DNA of 36,299 nt. It comes from Euprymna scolopes (taxonomy: Eukaryota > Mollusca > Cephalopoda > Sepiida > Sepiolidae). This document shows, one piece after another, positions 20,044-30,776 of the stretch. The number at the start of each line of letters is the position of its first letter. Position 1 is the stretch's first letter. The position numbers and the translations under genes were made by a program. Under the pieces are notes generated by a model, which saw only the letters and a list, made by a program, of their open reading frames with translations, ran no database searches and was not told where the DNA came from. The DNA lies in the NCBI GenBank assembly GCA_024364805.1, contig CM044488.1, positions 185,870,030 to 185,906,328 on the forward strand. The letters are read 5' to 3'.

Positions 20044-21585
20044 TTGATCTTGACCCAAAGGCCACCAGTTATTTTGAATAGTTGCTCATGAGATTATCCT
20101 CATGTCATGATATCTTGACCAACAAACAATACAAAGAAACTGACGACACTCAAAGATGGTGTCTAGTAAGCATTTAAACTTACTCTTAGGTCTCTCTCTG
20201 CGTTTGTGTGTACACTCATAACTTTCTCAGCTAAGCAGCTCCAGAGTTCGAATTTGGTTTAGAAATATATCCTAATAAGGCACACAAAGTGATGTAGGTG
20301 ACTGGATTAGGTGCAGCCTTTAAGGAGCATGCAGTATACTTTGGCTGGTTCTATTCAAGTCAATAGGACCAAGTTCATCCATAAAAAATTGCAAGACGTC
20401 CAAGTTGTTCCAGCAAGAATTGAATGTTTTCAAAGAATTTCAAATGTGTAATGCATTTTAAATCGTTAAAGGTTCTTGCCTTTACCAATTATAATTTTCT
20501 TGTCCAAGCTTCAAAAAATCATCTGATAATATTTTCATCTTACTAGAAGGAAATATAAAAAGCTCTAAAATAATTTAATGATAAAGCTTGATATGTGCTA
20601 AAAAATGTACTTATATACTGAAGCCTCATAGGTGAAATAAATAATGTTTACTATCTAAAAGTTAAAAAAAAATCTTTTGAAGATAATATATTCCAAAGAA
20701 ATCTATAAAAGTATTGCATTTTTATTATTTTAGCAATGTCCAAATTATAGAGGATCTTGAGAAATGTTTGTTATTTAGTACTTGTGTTAGATACGAGGCG
20801 AGTAAAGTCATGCCTTGTTAAATTTAAGAATACCAGGTGTTGTATGTGCGCTTCACTTATATTGGCATTGTTTCTAGTTATTCTGGGTTGTCCTATTGCC
20901 ACTGTAATCAACATTTCCCACCCAGGGGATGTGCGTTTGGAGACTGATTCATAATTACATGTGAAATCATCCTTACAGAGGGTATCCCTTGTCTCTCAAC
21001 ATTGAACGGATTTTCTCTAGAGAGTGGTCACACTAAAAAACGAGTAGACAATCAGTCACCAAATCCACTAGTATATAAAATAGTTGAGAATAACAGGAAC
21101 TGAAAACCGCTCAGAGTTCAGCTGGTGATACTGAGATTAAAACTGATAATAGAAACGGACATCACGACATATAGCTTAAAGAGAGGCGTGTGATAGAGAA
21201 CAGTAGCGTCTGTTTAGGAGCATGCAGCATGTAAAATCATATAGGCTGACAAAATATAATTAATTAATGATTTCAACCACTCTCTTTCTCTACTCCCGCA
21301 ACACTGAACAATGATTTGGGACAAAAATCAAGTTGAATATATGTACACTGTCTTCCATCATTGTCTTTTTCGAATTCGTCCTTTTTGAAAGTATAATAAA
21401 TGCTTATTTACTAAGTAGCAAGGAACGAATAAATTTTGTGAATTTTAATATTCCTGCAACGATTATGGCAACTTGTTTTTCTGAAAGTCGGGCACAAGTT
21501 TGCAACGCAATACAAAGATTGAATAACGAGATTTCCTGGGATATGTCCCTGCTATTTTTCTATAACTAAAAGACACATAATTATA
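20044..21585. other. Unassigned stretch
   Basis: No confident gene. Open frames at 20757-20954 (65 codons, hydrophobic middle) and 21333-21569 (78 codons) have no partner features or recognisable domain. A word like a Pol III B box (GAGTTCGAATTTGG, 20244) lacks a well-placed A box. Confidence 0.4.
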
Positions 21586-22112
21586 TCTATATATCTATAA
21601 AAGTGAACATCTGTGTGTGTGTTTGTGTGTGTGTCTGTGTACATTTCCCTACGCAATAACTCTGTCAATTTTCGATCTACAGATTCGAGATTTGACATAA
21701 GGAGTATTGAGATTTGGAAAAATCTTTTTAATCGGTTTTCGGTCAGAAATTTGACTGTCAATGGGTCAAAGTTCAACGATTTGATCTTTGAAAACTCTAT
21801 TAAACTCCCCTGCCAATTTTGGGTCTAAACACTTGAATTTTTAGATGTAGTTTACTTGGACATGGATCTAATTTGATAATTTGATAATTTGATTTGAGCC
21901 CAAAACAATAAATGTTAAGGGGTCAAAATTGGGGTCAAAGTTTTAAAAAATTCGACCATTGCGATATCTACAACCTTTTCTCTATAGTTATTATTGAAGC
22001 CTATTATAAAGAAAGGCATTACCGTACATATACGCACATTTTAATATATACATATGCACACGAAGTTATGAACAGTACATAGGACCCGAGCAAAGCCGGG
22101 CTAAACTGCAAG
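21586..22112 (+). mobile_element. Non-autonomous Helitron-type element, about 527 bp
   Basis: The 5' end TCTATATATCTATAAAAG followed by TGAA (21586) is identical to that of the element at 30777. The 3' end carries CCCGAGCAAAGCCGGG (22085-22100), a short GC hairpin, and then ACTGCAAG followed by T; the expected end is CTAG, so one base has changed. The last 100 bases match the element at 30777 (GAAAGGCATT, TTAATATATACATATGCACA, CAGTACATAG). It has no Rep/helicase ORF, so mobility would have depended on another element. The open frame 21613-21828 is probably not a gene. Confidence 0.8.
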
Positions 22113-23539
22113 TTCTAAAAATTTGAAAAAAAAAATTGTTGAAACAACTAATGGGATCTTAAATTCATAAAATTAAAACTTTTCTAAGATCATAACTTCA
22201 GATGCATAACTATCTGTTCTCACACATTTTTGGGCTGCATAAACATGATTTTGATGGCTATCAAGTCTCGTCTCTTTCACTTATTACAATGTGTCTCATT
22301 ACTAAAAGAAAAAAAAAACTTAATATATTTCAATTTTGAATTACAGACACAATATTTACAATGTCACAATTGCAGAAGCGAAATATTCTTGTCTGATTTG
22401 ATAGATGGAAAAAATTTGTTAGTATTCAACGAATTTCTGGGAAAAAGAAAAAAAAATCATCATCATTTCTTTTCTCTTATTTCTTTGATATACGGAGTCA
22501 AAATGGCGTCATTTTCAATAATGGATTTCAGACGGTTTCCATTTGCTGTGTATGTTTTATTATATATTTTTTTTCTTTTTCAGTGATTTCGTGACGCGTT
22601 TTAAATATTCAATGAAAATTCTGACAATTCCCATTTTCCCGCTGGTTAATATTCAACGAATATTTACGAATGCGCTTGTCTCGAAATTTGGAGTCGACTT
22701 TTTTTTCCATATTTAGTGGATATATTTATGATTCATTTGCTGATGATGTTAAAATTATTGAAAATCATCATGAAAAAAATCCATTGAACACGACCTCCAC
22801 CTTTCATATCTGTGAAAATGTAATCGGCTGTGGAAATTTTGCAATAAAAAAATGTAAAATATTACTAAATTGGAAAAGCAAATCCTTAAAACGTTTACTC
22901 ATTTTTCGGGTTCAAATTTGGAAGTTTGTTACACTGAAATGAAATTATGAACTATATTTGACACAGTATTACATTTTAATGACAATATATACTCTTCAAC
23001 AACAAAATCAAGGTGCAACCAGATTAACAGAGTTGTTTTGAAAATCAATAAGAAGTCATAATAATTTCATAAAAATTGAATGTAATTTCTAACGAATAGG
23101 CTTACAACCTTTTTATACTCTATTTGCCTCGAACTAAATCAAACAAAATATAACCCAAATCACTATCTTTGTGGCTTAGAGCTGTGTGCTTTACTCCACA
23201 GAAGAGTTCATAACTCTGTGATATTCTATCAATTCTTTTTGTAAATCCATGTTGCGTTAATTGAATTTTCTGTCATGATAAATACATACTGCTTTAGTTA
23301 AGATCTAATTTTAATACGTTTGCTATGTTGTCTTGGTAAATATAAGTTCCGTTAAGATAATTTTAGAATGCATCTTGTATTTTGAAAAAATATAAGTCAC
23401 AGCTATAGAATTGAGAGTATTTTTAAGACGTCTCCATAATTTGAACAAAATTAATTTTTCGTTTATTAATTTTTCATTCTTGTTATCTTTAGTATATCTT
23501 TTAGTGTGGAAACTTTTTGAACAAATTTGTATTGAGAAA
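22113..23539. other. Unassigned AT-rich stretch
   Basis: Open frames of 118 (22230-22586) and 90 codons (22670-22942) exist, but their Lys, Phe and Ile content fits AT-rich noise, and neither has a recognisable motif. Two related lines, GTGTGGAAACTTTTTGAACAAAT (about 23505) and GGAGACTTTCTGAACAAAT (about 23579), suggest a small local duplication. Confidence 0.4.
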
Positions 23540-23544
23540 ACTTG

Positions 23545-23745
23545 TTTATTATCGTCTTTGTAAATACACCTTCACTCTGGAGACTTTCTGAACAAATCCC
23601 TTACGCTGAAGGCAATGAAGGTGTTTACATAAATAAAGTGTAGTATCCGTTCTCATACTACACATCAGCTTTTCTATCTTCGGTCAGTGCAAGAGAAATT
23701 CCTCTAGACTAAGGCAACTTTAATTTTTATCTTAAGCCTATATTT
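23545..23745 (-). repeat. Stem-loop repeat, copy 2, minus strand
   Basis: Read on the minus strand it gives TTGCCTTAGTCTAGAGG, CACTGACCGAAGATAG, then the terminal hairpin. GTGTAGTAT (23638-23646) and ATACTACAC (23655-23663) form a perfect 9-bp stem with an 8-base loop. Beyond the hairpin lies another inverted pair, ACACCTTCA (about 23563) and TGAAGGTGT (about 23616), which may be a separate structure flanking the end. Confidence 0.8.
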
Positions 23746-24290
23746 TTGTGAAACTAGATTTTACTCAAAAACCGATGTTTTGTCTAACTTTGTCTTCGTC
23801 GGGAGGAATTGGGAGTGTATTTTCTTCTTCGTATTTTATTTTTCGTCATGTTTGTTTTGATTAATACAGCTGGCAGTCTTGATATTTTTGAATGCATTCG
23901 TATTTTGAAGGAAACAAGTCATCTTTATATTGGCATGGTCTAAAAGTTTACAAGAATCTATCGACATGTAACGATGACAACCCCTCTTTCCCCACAAGAT
24001 GCATTCAAACATAACCAAATATGCATTGTTTATCAGTACAAACTAAATCCCTGTTGGTTATCCACTAAAATAATCCAGAAAATATATAACCCCATGCTGA
24101 TGTTAGGAACAAAGTAAGGTCTTCTTTCGTCGACGACATGCACATCATCATAATCAGTCTTAAACTCAATGACAGGAAATGGCTTATGTATGCAGAGGAG
24201 ACAGGGTGCGGCTGACATGTAAGACCTGTATTGCCCTTCACATCAGAGAACTGAACTAATGAATTAAATTTGTCACATCCATGTAGGGAC
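23746..24290. other. Unassigned stretch
   Basis: Overlapping minus-strand open frames of 60 to 75 codons (23836-24018, 24033-24218, 24065-24292) show no motif I recognise. One of them may be relic coding sequence but I cannot support it. Confidence 0.35.
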
Positions 24291-24545
24291 ATCTGGCCGA
24301 ATTAGTCCGTCCGTTTGAGGGAAAGGGGAAGTAATTAAGTGAACCGCCGGTTCCTAGGGCCTGCCTGTCTTACTGCATGTGACGCGGGTTAAATTGGCTG
24401 TCCCGAGGGGGATTATATGTTCGTTTTTAAGCAGCGTGCTCCCAGCGAATTCTGAGGCCATTTTTGTCTTGACCAAAACTGTCATCAGCCAACCTTTCTG
24501 CTTATCTCAGGGATAGAGTTCCGTCAGATTAAAGACGATAAGAAT
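24291..24545. other. Local GC-richer island, unassigned
   Basis: This block stands out from the AT-rich flanks, with words such as GAACCGCCGGTTCCTAGGG and GTGACGCGGGTTAA and several CpG sites. GAACCGCCGGTTC (24341-24353) is close to a palindrome. It could be a repeat I do not know or a small regulatory patch. No open frame of note spans it. Confidence 0.4.
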
Positions 24546-24710
24546 CCGGGTAGCAATTTATTTGTTTATTCCTTATCGTCATTGCAAACACTCCACAGAT
24601 AGCCACATGCATACATAATGATGGAAAAAAAATTATTCAGTCGGACAAACTGGCAGGAAAAGGAATAAAATTACCATTTACTTTTGAGTTAGCTAATTCA
24701 TTCATCCGTG
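24546..24710. other. Short unassigned stretch before the CA array
   Basis: Nothing recognised. Confidence 0.4.
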
Positions 24711-24740
24711 CACACACACACACACACACACGCACGCACG

Positions 24741-24786
<46 letters not shown>
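24711..24786. repeat. (CA)n microsatellite with CACG interruptions
   Basis: CA repeat of about 76 bases with a CGCACG block near 24730-24745. The open frame 24708-24902 (His/Thr repeats) is a by-product. Confidence 0.97.
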
Positions 24787-24787
<1 letters not shown>

Positions 24788-25007
24788 GATACGCGCATTT
24801 CATTTCATATACACCTCTAACATTTTGAATTCCAATGATTATATTTATTCCAAAAGAGAACAGAAAAGTCTTTTCATGTCAAAATTACGTCCGATGTTTT
24901 AAAATCTCACGGTTATAAGTTGTTTCGAGAAGGAGAGAGAGACGCTATAATATTTTTGATTTCTTCAAAACAGAATGAAAAAATTTTTTAGAATCTATGA
25001 GCAATGA
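24787..25007. other. Short unassigned stretch
   Basis: AT-rich spacer with no feature. Confidence 0.4.
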
Positions 25008-25312
25008 CTGTTTTTTTACCAACGGATTTCGACTTATTAAGTTCAGGGAGCCACTTATGGATAAGGGTTAAAGAGATTTTCAGTTGGACAATAAACGCCA
25101 CCACGAATCAAATATTTTGCATAGGAAGAATTTTGCATGGGAAGAGGAATTTATCATCTAAGAGGACGGCTCAACAAGTATTTATTTATACTAAACTTGA
25201 AAACGATGATGTTGTTGTCGGTTAGGAAGCAGCGTCATGGTATTTTGTTCCACATATGGGATGTTCTAGGAAAGAAACTTTATTCATGGAAAACTGTTTA
25301 GCTTTTGACAGA
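25008..25312 (-). mobile_element. LINE 3' end, minus strand, first subfamily, old
   Basis: A T-run (25010-25017) is followed by the shared tail in decayed form: CGACTTATTAAGTTCAGGGAGCC, then TTATGGATAAGGGTTAAAGAG (25056-25076). Further on, AGAGGACGGCTCAACAAGTATTT and GTTCTAGGAAAGAAACTTTATTCATGG match lines of the 1729 and 11760 copies. Divergence is higher than in those copies. Confidence 0.85.
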
Positions 25313-26020
25313 GAGAGGGAGAATGGAAAGATTTTATTTTTTATCAAAGGACATTTTACACATTTTCCAATGACTCAGCACATAATAATTTATCTGAATT
25401 TTGAAAAAATAAAATTTAGTTACTTTTCAAAAACTAAACTGACATTGAATGATTGAGTGCAACTAGGGGGTCCTGATGTTGCTGGTCATGTCTGCAAGCA
25501 ATGTGTAAAAAGCAGAAATACACATCAGTAATAATAAAAAAAGAGTCTTGGGAATGATAAAAATTAGAAAGCAGACATAAGTTCATTTGGAAATCACTAG
25601 AATCGATTCTGAAGAATTTCACTCTTGAGGTCATTCAATCACAATTCACTCCAACTTAAATATTTGATCAGCTAGAATCGGCCATGATGCGTGAATGCAA
25701 TCACTGAATGAAAGCAAAAATTCAATTTAACATCGTATTTATTGAGCTATGCAAACTACAGAATAAAAAGCTTTTATTTTCATTAATTATTTGAATCGTT
25801 CTCAAATGACTTTTATTACTTGTAAAATAATCAAAGTTAAAGTTATTCATGAAATATTTGTTTCAATTAATAAGTCTGTTAGTATTCATAATGTCTATGG
25901 AAATAGACACACCCCTTACACATTTAGTAAATGCACCACAACCATTCTACTTTGATTGCATTAAAAAATTCATAAACTCTGACTTTGCAAGTTTATATTC
26001 CAGAACTTGCTATTTGAAGA
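25313..26020. other. Unassigned AT-rich stretch
   Basis: No gene or repeat recognised. The open frame 25849-26091 runs into the hairpin and is not credible. Confidence 0.4.
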
Positions 26021-26139
26021 ACACGTTGTCGCAAGATTGCTTTATTCAGGGTTACAACATGGTCATCTTCAAATGTTTTGATTACATTTGAAGATGACCC
26101 TGTTGTAACCCTGAAGGAAGCAATCTTGTGACAACGTGT
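26021..26139. repeat. Inverted repeat hairpin, 55-bp arms, 9-base loop
   Basis: Arm 26021-26075 and arm 26085-26139 are reverse complements with four mismatches by eye, separated by TTTTGATTA. The arms start ACACGTTGTC. This is a tight foldback, like a MITE made only of inverted ends or a unit able to give a long hairpin RNA. I see no target duplication that I can define, so the outer limits may be wider. Confidence 0.96.
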
Positions 26140-26284
26140 CGAAATTGTCAAAATTTTAATCATTGCATTTGTTATTTTCATTCAACTGTCAAGCTATTAA
26201 TCTCAATAACCATCCTTGAGTGGCTTTTAAATTTACAAAATCATGAATTGTTAGTAAATAATAAAACACATGTAAAAAAAAATT
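26140..26284. other. Short unassigned stretch
   Basis: AT-rich spacer with no feature. Confidence 0.4.
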
Positions 26285-26360
26285 CACCTTAAAAGGTCAA
26301 AGATTACATCAGCCGAAACTTTGTGAATACAACATCCAAGATGCTAACAGTAGTCCCTAG
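26285..26360 (+). repeat. Single-arm copy of the foldback repeat
   Basis: AAAAGGTCAAAGATTACATC, AGCCGAAACTTTGTGAATAC and AACATCCAAGATGCTAACAG align with the right arm of the element at 27034-27476 (GAAGGTCGGAGGTTACATT, GACCAAAACGTTGTGAAAGC, GACACTCAAGATGAGAAAAG), with roughly two thirds or more of positions matching by eye. Confidence 0.65.
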
Positions 26361-26520
26361 TGATTTATTCCCCCATGAGGTCAGTTTTGATGTAGACAGT
26401 CCAACTCCCCAAAAAAGAGACAAAAATAAAAAAAAATTTGCCTTAGTCTAGAAAAACGTCTTGATTGACCGAAGACAGAAATGATGAAGTTTAGTATAAG
26501 AACAAATACACTACAATAAG
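26361..26520 (+). repeat. Stem-loop repeat, copy 3, degenerate
   Basis: The words CCCCATGAGGTCAG, GACAAAAATAAA, TTGCCTTAGTCTAG, TTGACCGAAGACAG and the end TTTAGTATAAGAACAAATACACTAC (26489-26513 region) follow the order seen in the other copies. The terminal stem is decayed. It begins right after the single-arm foldback copy. Confidence 0.65.
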
Positions 26521-26639
26521 AGACATTGCTCGTTTTTGTCTATTCTATCGTTATTTTCATGGCAAGTGCTCGGATAAGCTTCAATCTATGCCTCATATAA
26601 GGTATTCACAACAAAAACTCGTTTAGCTGCACCAACTGT
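26521..26639. other. Short unassigned stretch
   Basis: No feature recognised. Confidence 0.4.
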
Positions 26640-26955
26640 TAATAATTTTTCGTTCTCTCTCTTTGGCCAAAATTAAATGAAATTTCCATGAGCAAAGTTT
26701 GTTACCTTGAACTATTCGTCTGTGGAACAAAACACCTATTGACTGCTTCTCAGCTGAATTCAACATTTTTATGTCCAATGTAAACAAATTTTTGTTGAGT
26801 CATCTTCTTAAAAAGTCGGATTCTGCCAAATTCCCACCACAATTACTAATCATCACGATGCAGCCTCATCACTTATATGACACACATTAACTCTTATGCT
26901 CAAGTGGCCCTTGGGCCTTGATAAGTGGTGAATCTTAATAAGGAAAAAACTTTGC
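26640..26955 (+). mobile_element. LINE 3' end, plus strand, first subfamily
   Basis: Plus-strand lines: TTCCATGAGCAAAGTTTG, CGTCTGTGGAACAAAACACC, then CATTTTTATGTCCAATGTAAAC, the C-terminal FKSNVNK region. The tail holds the shared stem-loop, CTCAAGTGGCCCTTGGGCCTTGATAAGTGG (26900-26929), followed by an A-rich end. The copy is 5'-truncated and broken. Confidence 0.88.
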
Positions 26956-27033
26956 TTCTCGCCAAAAGTCCATATAATCTAAAAGAATGATTTCATGTTT
27001 CTGAATTTTTGAGATGAGGATTGGTTATTCATA
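26956..27033. other. Short unassigned stretch
   Basis: Spacer between LINE end and foldback element. Confidence 0.4.
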
Positions 27034-27476
27034 TTATTTGGATTCTTGTGACTACTATTCTCATTTTGAAGTGTCATTTTCATAATGCTTCGGCCGATGT
27101 AACCTCCAACCTTTCTCAGGTTTATCTTGTTGAACTTGGGAATGTCTCTGTTGAACTTTCAAAGACCTATGGCACATTGATTAAAGTACTTGGAAAAATC
27201 AGTTTTAAATGTGATATTCTCCTTAAGGTGACCGAAAAATACAAGTGCAAATTACTTAGGACCTCTAGCAAGTCATGGCTGATGGAATGAGAGCATGCTA
27301 CTCCCATGAAGTAAATAAAGAGTTCCATTCGAAATTCCATCCAAATTCCTAAGTTCGGCAGAAAAATTCCCAAGTTTGACAAAATACACTTGGAGAAGGT
27401 CGGAGGTTACATTGACCAAAACGTTGTGAAAGCGACACTCAAGATGAGAAAAGTAGTCTGAAAAATCCAAATATCA
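27034..27476. repeat. Foldback element with long inverted arms
   Basis: The left arm (from about 27034) reads ATTATTTGGATTCTTGTGAC, TACTATTCTCATTTTGAAG, GCCGATGTAACCTCCAACC, TTGTTGAACTTGGGAATG. The right arm, read inward from 27476, gives ATATTTGGATTTTTCAGAC, TACTTTTCTCATCTTGAG, GTCAATGTAACCTCCGACC, TTGTCAAACTTGGGAAT. The arms are about 115 to 130 bases, with about 200 bases between. Both arms read as similar peptides in opposite frames, which explains the two look-alike open frames here; they are not genes. No transposase is present. Confidence 0.9.
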
Positions 27477-27481
27477 GGTTA

Positions 27482-28710
27482 ACAAGAAAGTTCTTGTGGT
27501 TTTAAACTTTTAAATTCAGTTGAACATATCTCAGCTAAAACAAACATTTATTAATCGAAATAAGCACCATCAGAACCAACATACTTTTGCTAACGCAAAA
27601 CACGTGTATTTATGCCAATAACGTAAAAAAAAAACTTGCATTCTAATGGAGATAAAGTCACTGAAGGCTTTTTAGATATCACTTAGGGTTTTTAAGCATT
27701 TCTCACACTGAAAGTTGTTGAGATGTTTGAAAAAGTGGTAGTCGGTAGGTAAGAGGTCGAAAGAGTATGGCGGATGAGGCATTGTCTTCCAATTCGTTCA
27801 GGGTCGGTTTAGTAATGTGCAGTCGGGCATTGTGATGGAGGAGAAGTGAGCCTTTTCTGTTGACTAATACTGGAAGTTGTTGTCAAAGTTTCTGATGCAG
27901 CTCATCCATTTGTTGACAGTACTTCTCTGCTGTATTGGTTTCGCTTGAATTAAAATACCTGTAATAGATGAGACCGGTTCAGACCACCAAACATCAGAAT
28001 GAACTTCTTTTGGTGCAGCTCTGGCTTTGGAAAGTGTCTTAGAGCTTCGTCGGCATCTGGCCATTAAGCTGTGTGTCGTCAGTTGTAAAGAACCCACAAC
28101 CCAGTCTAGAAATGGGCCGTTCTTGTTGCGTAAAAGAATAGAAGATGACACTTCATAATGAGGTTTTTTTTTATTTTTCGTTGTCGTTCAGTTTGTGTGG
28201 CACTCATTTATCAAGATTTTTGTCTTTCAATCGCCCTCAAGGGGTATACGTTACACCTAATTCAGAAGCAAGTTCTCAAACAGTTACGCATGGATTGGCT
28301 TCGCCTAAGGCTCTTAATTGATCTTTGTTAATATCCAATGGCCGCCTACTACACTCATCATCTTCAAAACTCTCGTCACCGCCACGAAATTTCTTAAATC
28401 ACCATTGTGTTGTGCGTTCAGTAGTAGTTCCTGGGTCAAACTTTTTGTTGATATCGCGAGCTGTTTCAGCAGCTTTTCCGCCTAGCTTGAATTGAAATAA
28501 GAAAAGTGTACGAATTTGTTTTTTTTCCATTCTGTAATCAACATTCTGAAAAGAAGACATAATTATTTTAAAGCGATTGTAATTTAAACGATTAGATAGA
28601 GGAAAAACGCTATTTAAAATGGTATATAAAATAAAGATATTATAACGAAAATTTATTTGAAAAAACATCATTTGAAATCCAAATAAAAAATTCCGCAAGA
28701 ACTTTCTTCT
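27482..28710 (-). mobile_element. Mariner transposon, near full length, Hsmar1/SETMAR-like
   Basis: Inverted ends are ACAAGAAAGTTCTTGTGG at 27482 and, inward from 28710, AGAAGAAAGTTCTTGCGG. TA lies on both sides (27480-27481 and 28711-28712). At 1229 bp it is close to full mariner length. It sits only five bases from the right limit of the foldback element. The ends differ from those of the copies at 10836 and 35801, so it is a third lineage. Confidence 0.93.
27640..28560 (-). pseudogene. Mariner transposase, SETMAR-like, decayed
   Basis: The start at 28558-28560 (MSSFQNVDYR) suits the family. Then come LFLFQFKLGGKAAETARDIN and KKFDPGTTTERTTQW (helix-turn-helix part), a TGA where the second Trp of WWFKKF is expected (about 28396), KFRGGDESFEDDE and RRPLDINKDQLRAL, and another stop in the TVRELASELGV line. 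After frame changes it reads RNKNGPFLDWVV (27864-28151 segment), LLLHHNARLHITKPTLNELE (about 27845-27785) and LPTDYHFFKHLNNF (about 27740). The second catalytic Asp (LLHDNA in relatives) reads His. The line carrying the first Asp (TCDEKW in relatives) is missing or scrambled at about 28085. The third Asp remains. The protein cannot be active. Confidence 0.9.
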
Positions 28711-30639
28711 TAAACTAATAATACGAATTGATTTTATTTTAAAGATAAGACAAGTTCAAAAAGTAACCAGATTGACACTCTAATTGCCATGATAGAAATG
28801 CCAAACGAATAAACAATTATCAGCAGGTTCTCCTGTTCGTTTATTGATTAAGAAAATGAAGTTCAATAAAAATGTAAATGGCTGAGAGTTTTACATACTT
28901 CTTTGTTATTTCGAGTCAAGTAGTTTTGTAGGAAATTTCTGAAGAAGCTTTGAATACTTTATAGATTAAATTGAAAGTTTGCTTTAATTTCATTTGACTA
29001 CCTTAAGAGAAACACCTTACAAACATCGATATTTTTTTCCAGTTGTAACGATGGCACTTAACGATAACAAAAGCAGCAGCGATGACGCAAGTCTATAAGA
29101 TTCCTCTAAATTAAAAGCAGAGAAAAAGAGAAAGATGAATAAGAAGGCAACTGTTGGAGAAAGAGAGATTTCTTCTGCAAATAAGTCATTATAAGAAAGC
29201 GGTTCGAATCTTTGTTTTAAGAGCTCATTCAGCAGGAACAACCCGAAAGAAAAAAAGACAAAGAAATAAAAGAAATGCTAAACTAGACGGATCTACTTCT
29301 TGTGAATTATGACTGAAACCAGAACGCTTGATAGATCGTTCGTCTCTTTTGCCTTCTTATGTTGCTTATTTTAAAGATTTCGTTCAACAGACGTGATTTT
29401 AATGATTATGATCTTTTTAAATTTATGTCGATATTTAAGTTTTCTTCTTATGTTTATTAATAGTCCTTGCGTCTGTTTTGGCAGCTTTGTCTATCGGTCG
29501 GTTGTTCATAATTCGATTTGAAATAGTACCTTTGTTAATGATCGTGCAGATCGAATGAATACAAATTATTTAAAATACTTATCAGGATCATTATAAATAT
29601 TACATAACGAGGGTCGTATTTGCATGGGAAAATATGAGTGCCAGCTTATAGAGTCAGAGGTGATCCCAGGCATATGTCACGAAACCACATGATTTCTGGA
29701 TGAAAGTTTTCTCTCTGTTGTTGGTGAGAATTCAAGCAGGAAAGATATGTCTGGAGTACGGCCTTCAATACAAGAGGATGTATAATGTAACTGAATAGAG
29801 CGAGACGAACTATCCATCTGCTTGTCTATCTTTCTATCTCGGGCATACAATAACCCATTCGTCTTTTGTTTACTGTGGCTGTCTTTGCTTTTTTAAATAC
29901 ACCTTTACATAAATCAACATCAGCGTTTAATTTGTTTCGTTTCTTCATAAAAAAATCAACCATTTTAAACTTTTTTGACAAGAATTGAAAACAAAAATGT
30001 AATTACTACTTAAGTATTTAAAATCTATACTCCTATAAATTCGTTTTTCTTTTGTGTGTATTGATATTCATATTAAAAACCCTCTTTTCTATTTATTTAA
30101 AAAGAAAATACAACTTTCTTATATATGGGTTGTGGAATTGCATTCACTGGCAAAAGATCTAGCTAATTTGCATATTCTTTTAAACATTTATGTTAATTAA
30201 TTCCCTATTAGTTGCTTCGGTTTTCTAATGGGATAATCATCTTTAGTTAACTATTACGTGTAATTATATTCATACAGATATTCTATATGATTTATACTTG
30301 CATAATAGTTGCGTAAAAAGTTTATAGTAAACACAAAATTGTTTCCATATATATTTATGTATATGTATATATTTTTGTTTAACAAATTTTGCATACCAAA
30401 CTCCTCCTAGAGTTTTTGGTCTACAGACATGAAACTTCATATATAAGGTAGTTGAATCCATGCAAAACTTTATATTTGGGTTTTAGCCAGGAAAAATCAG
30501 TGTAAAAGTGTGAAAATTAAAAAAAAATGAAATTTGCTAGGTAAAGGTAAACGCCGGCATTACGAATGCACAATGTAGTAGCTATTGGTTCATGTTGTAA
30601 TTTTTAGCCTTGCAGTAAACATGTTTTCATAACCCAGTT
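28711..30639. other. Unassigned stretch of about 1.9 kb
   Basis: No gene, RNA or transposon end recognised. Open frames of 60 to 75 codons (29017-29241 minus, 30270-30461 minus) look random. With 6366-8539 and 22113-23539 it is one of the larger stretches that might be unique sequence. Confidence 0.4.
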
Positions 30640-30719
30640 ATTGATGGCAGAGGCAAAATAAATTGTGAGCTGAACGTTTTGGTTTCGATTCCAGGTGGTG
30701 ACGCATGAGTCTTTTTTTT
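30640..30719 (+). repeat. Possible tRNA-like Pol III unit (SINE)
   Basis: TGGCAGAGGCA (30645-30655) resembles an A box and GGTTTCGATTCC (30681-30692) a B box with one extra base. A run of seven T at about 30712 would serve as a Pol III terminator. The spacing is right for a tRNA-derived SINE head. I cannot fold a cloverleaf with confidence and see no tail. Confidence 0.45.
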
Positions 30720-30776
30720 ATATACTTTTTAAATCATTACTATATATTGCATCCAATCTATCTATTTATCTATCTA

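Noticed and set aside
20227-20260. Pol III B-box-like word suggesting a SINE
   Set aside because: The only A-box-like word is about 15 bases away, too close, and no tRNA-like fold is visible.
22230-22586. 118-codon plus-strand open frame with a hydrophobic end
   Set aside because: Composition follows local AT content, there is no known domain, and no splice or promoter context that I can support.
27021-27470. Two similar short proteins encoded on opposite strands
   Set aside because: They are the two arms of one inverted repeat read in opposite directions.
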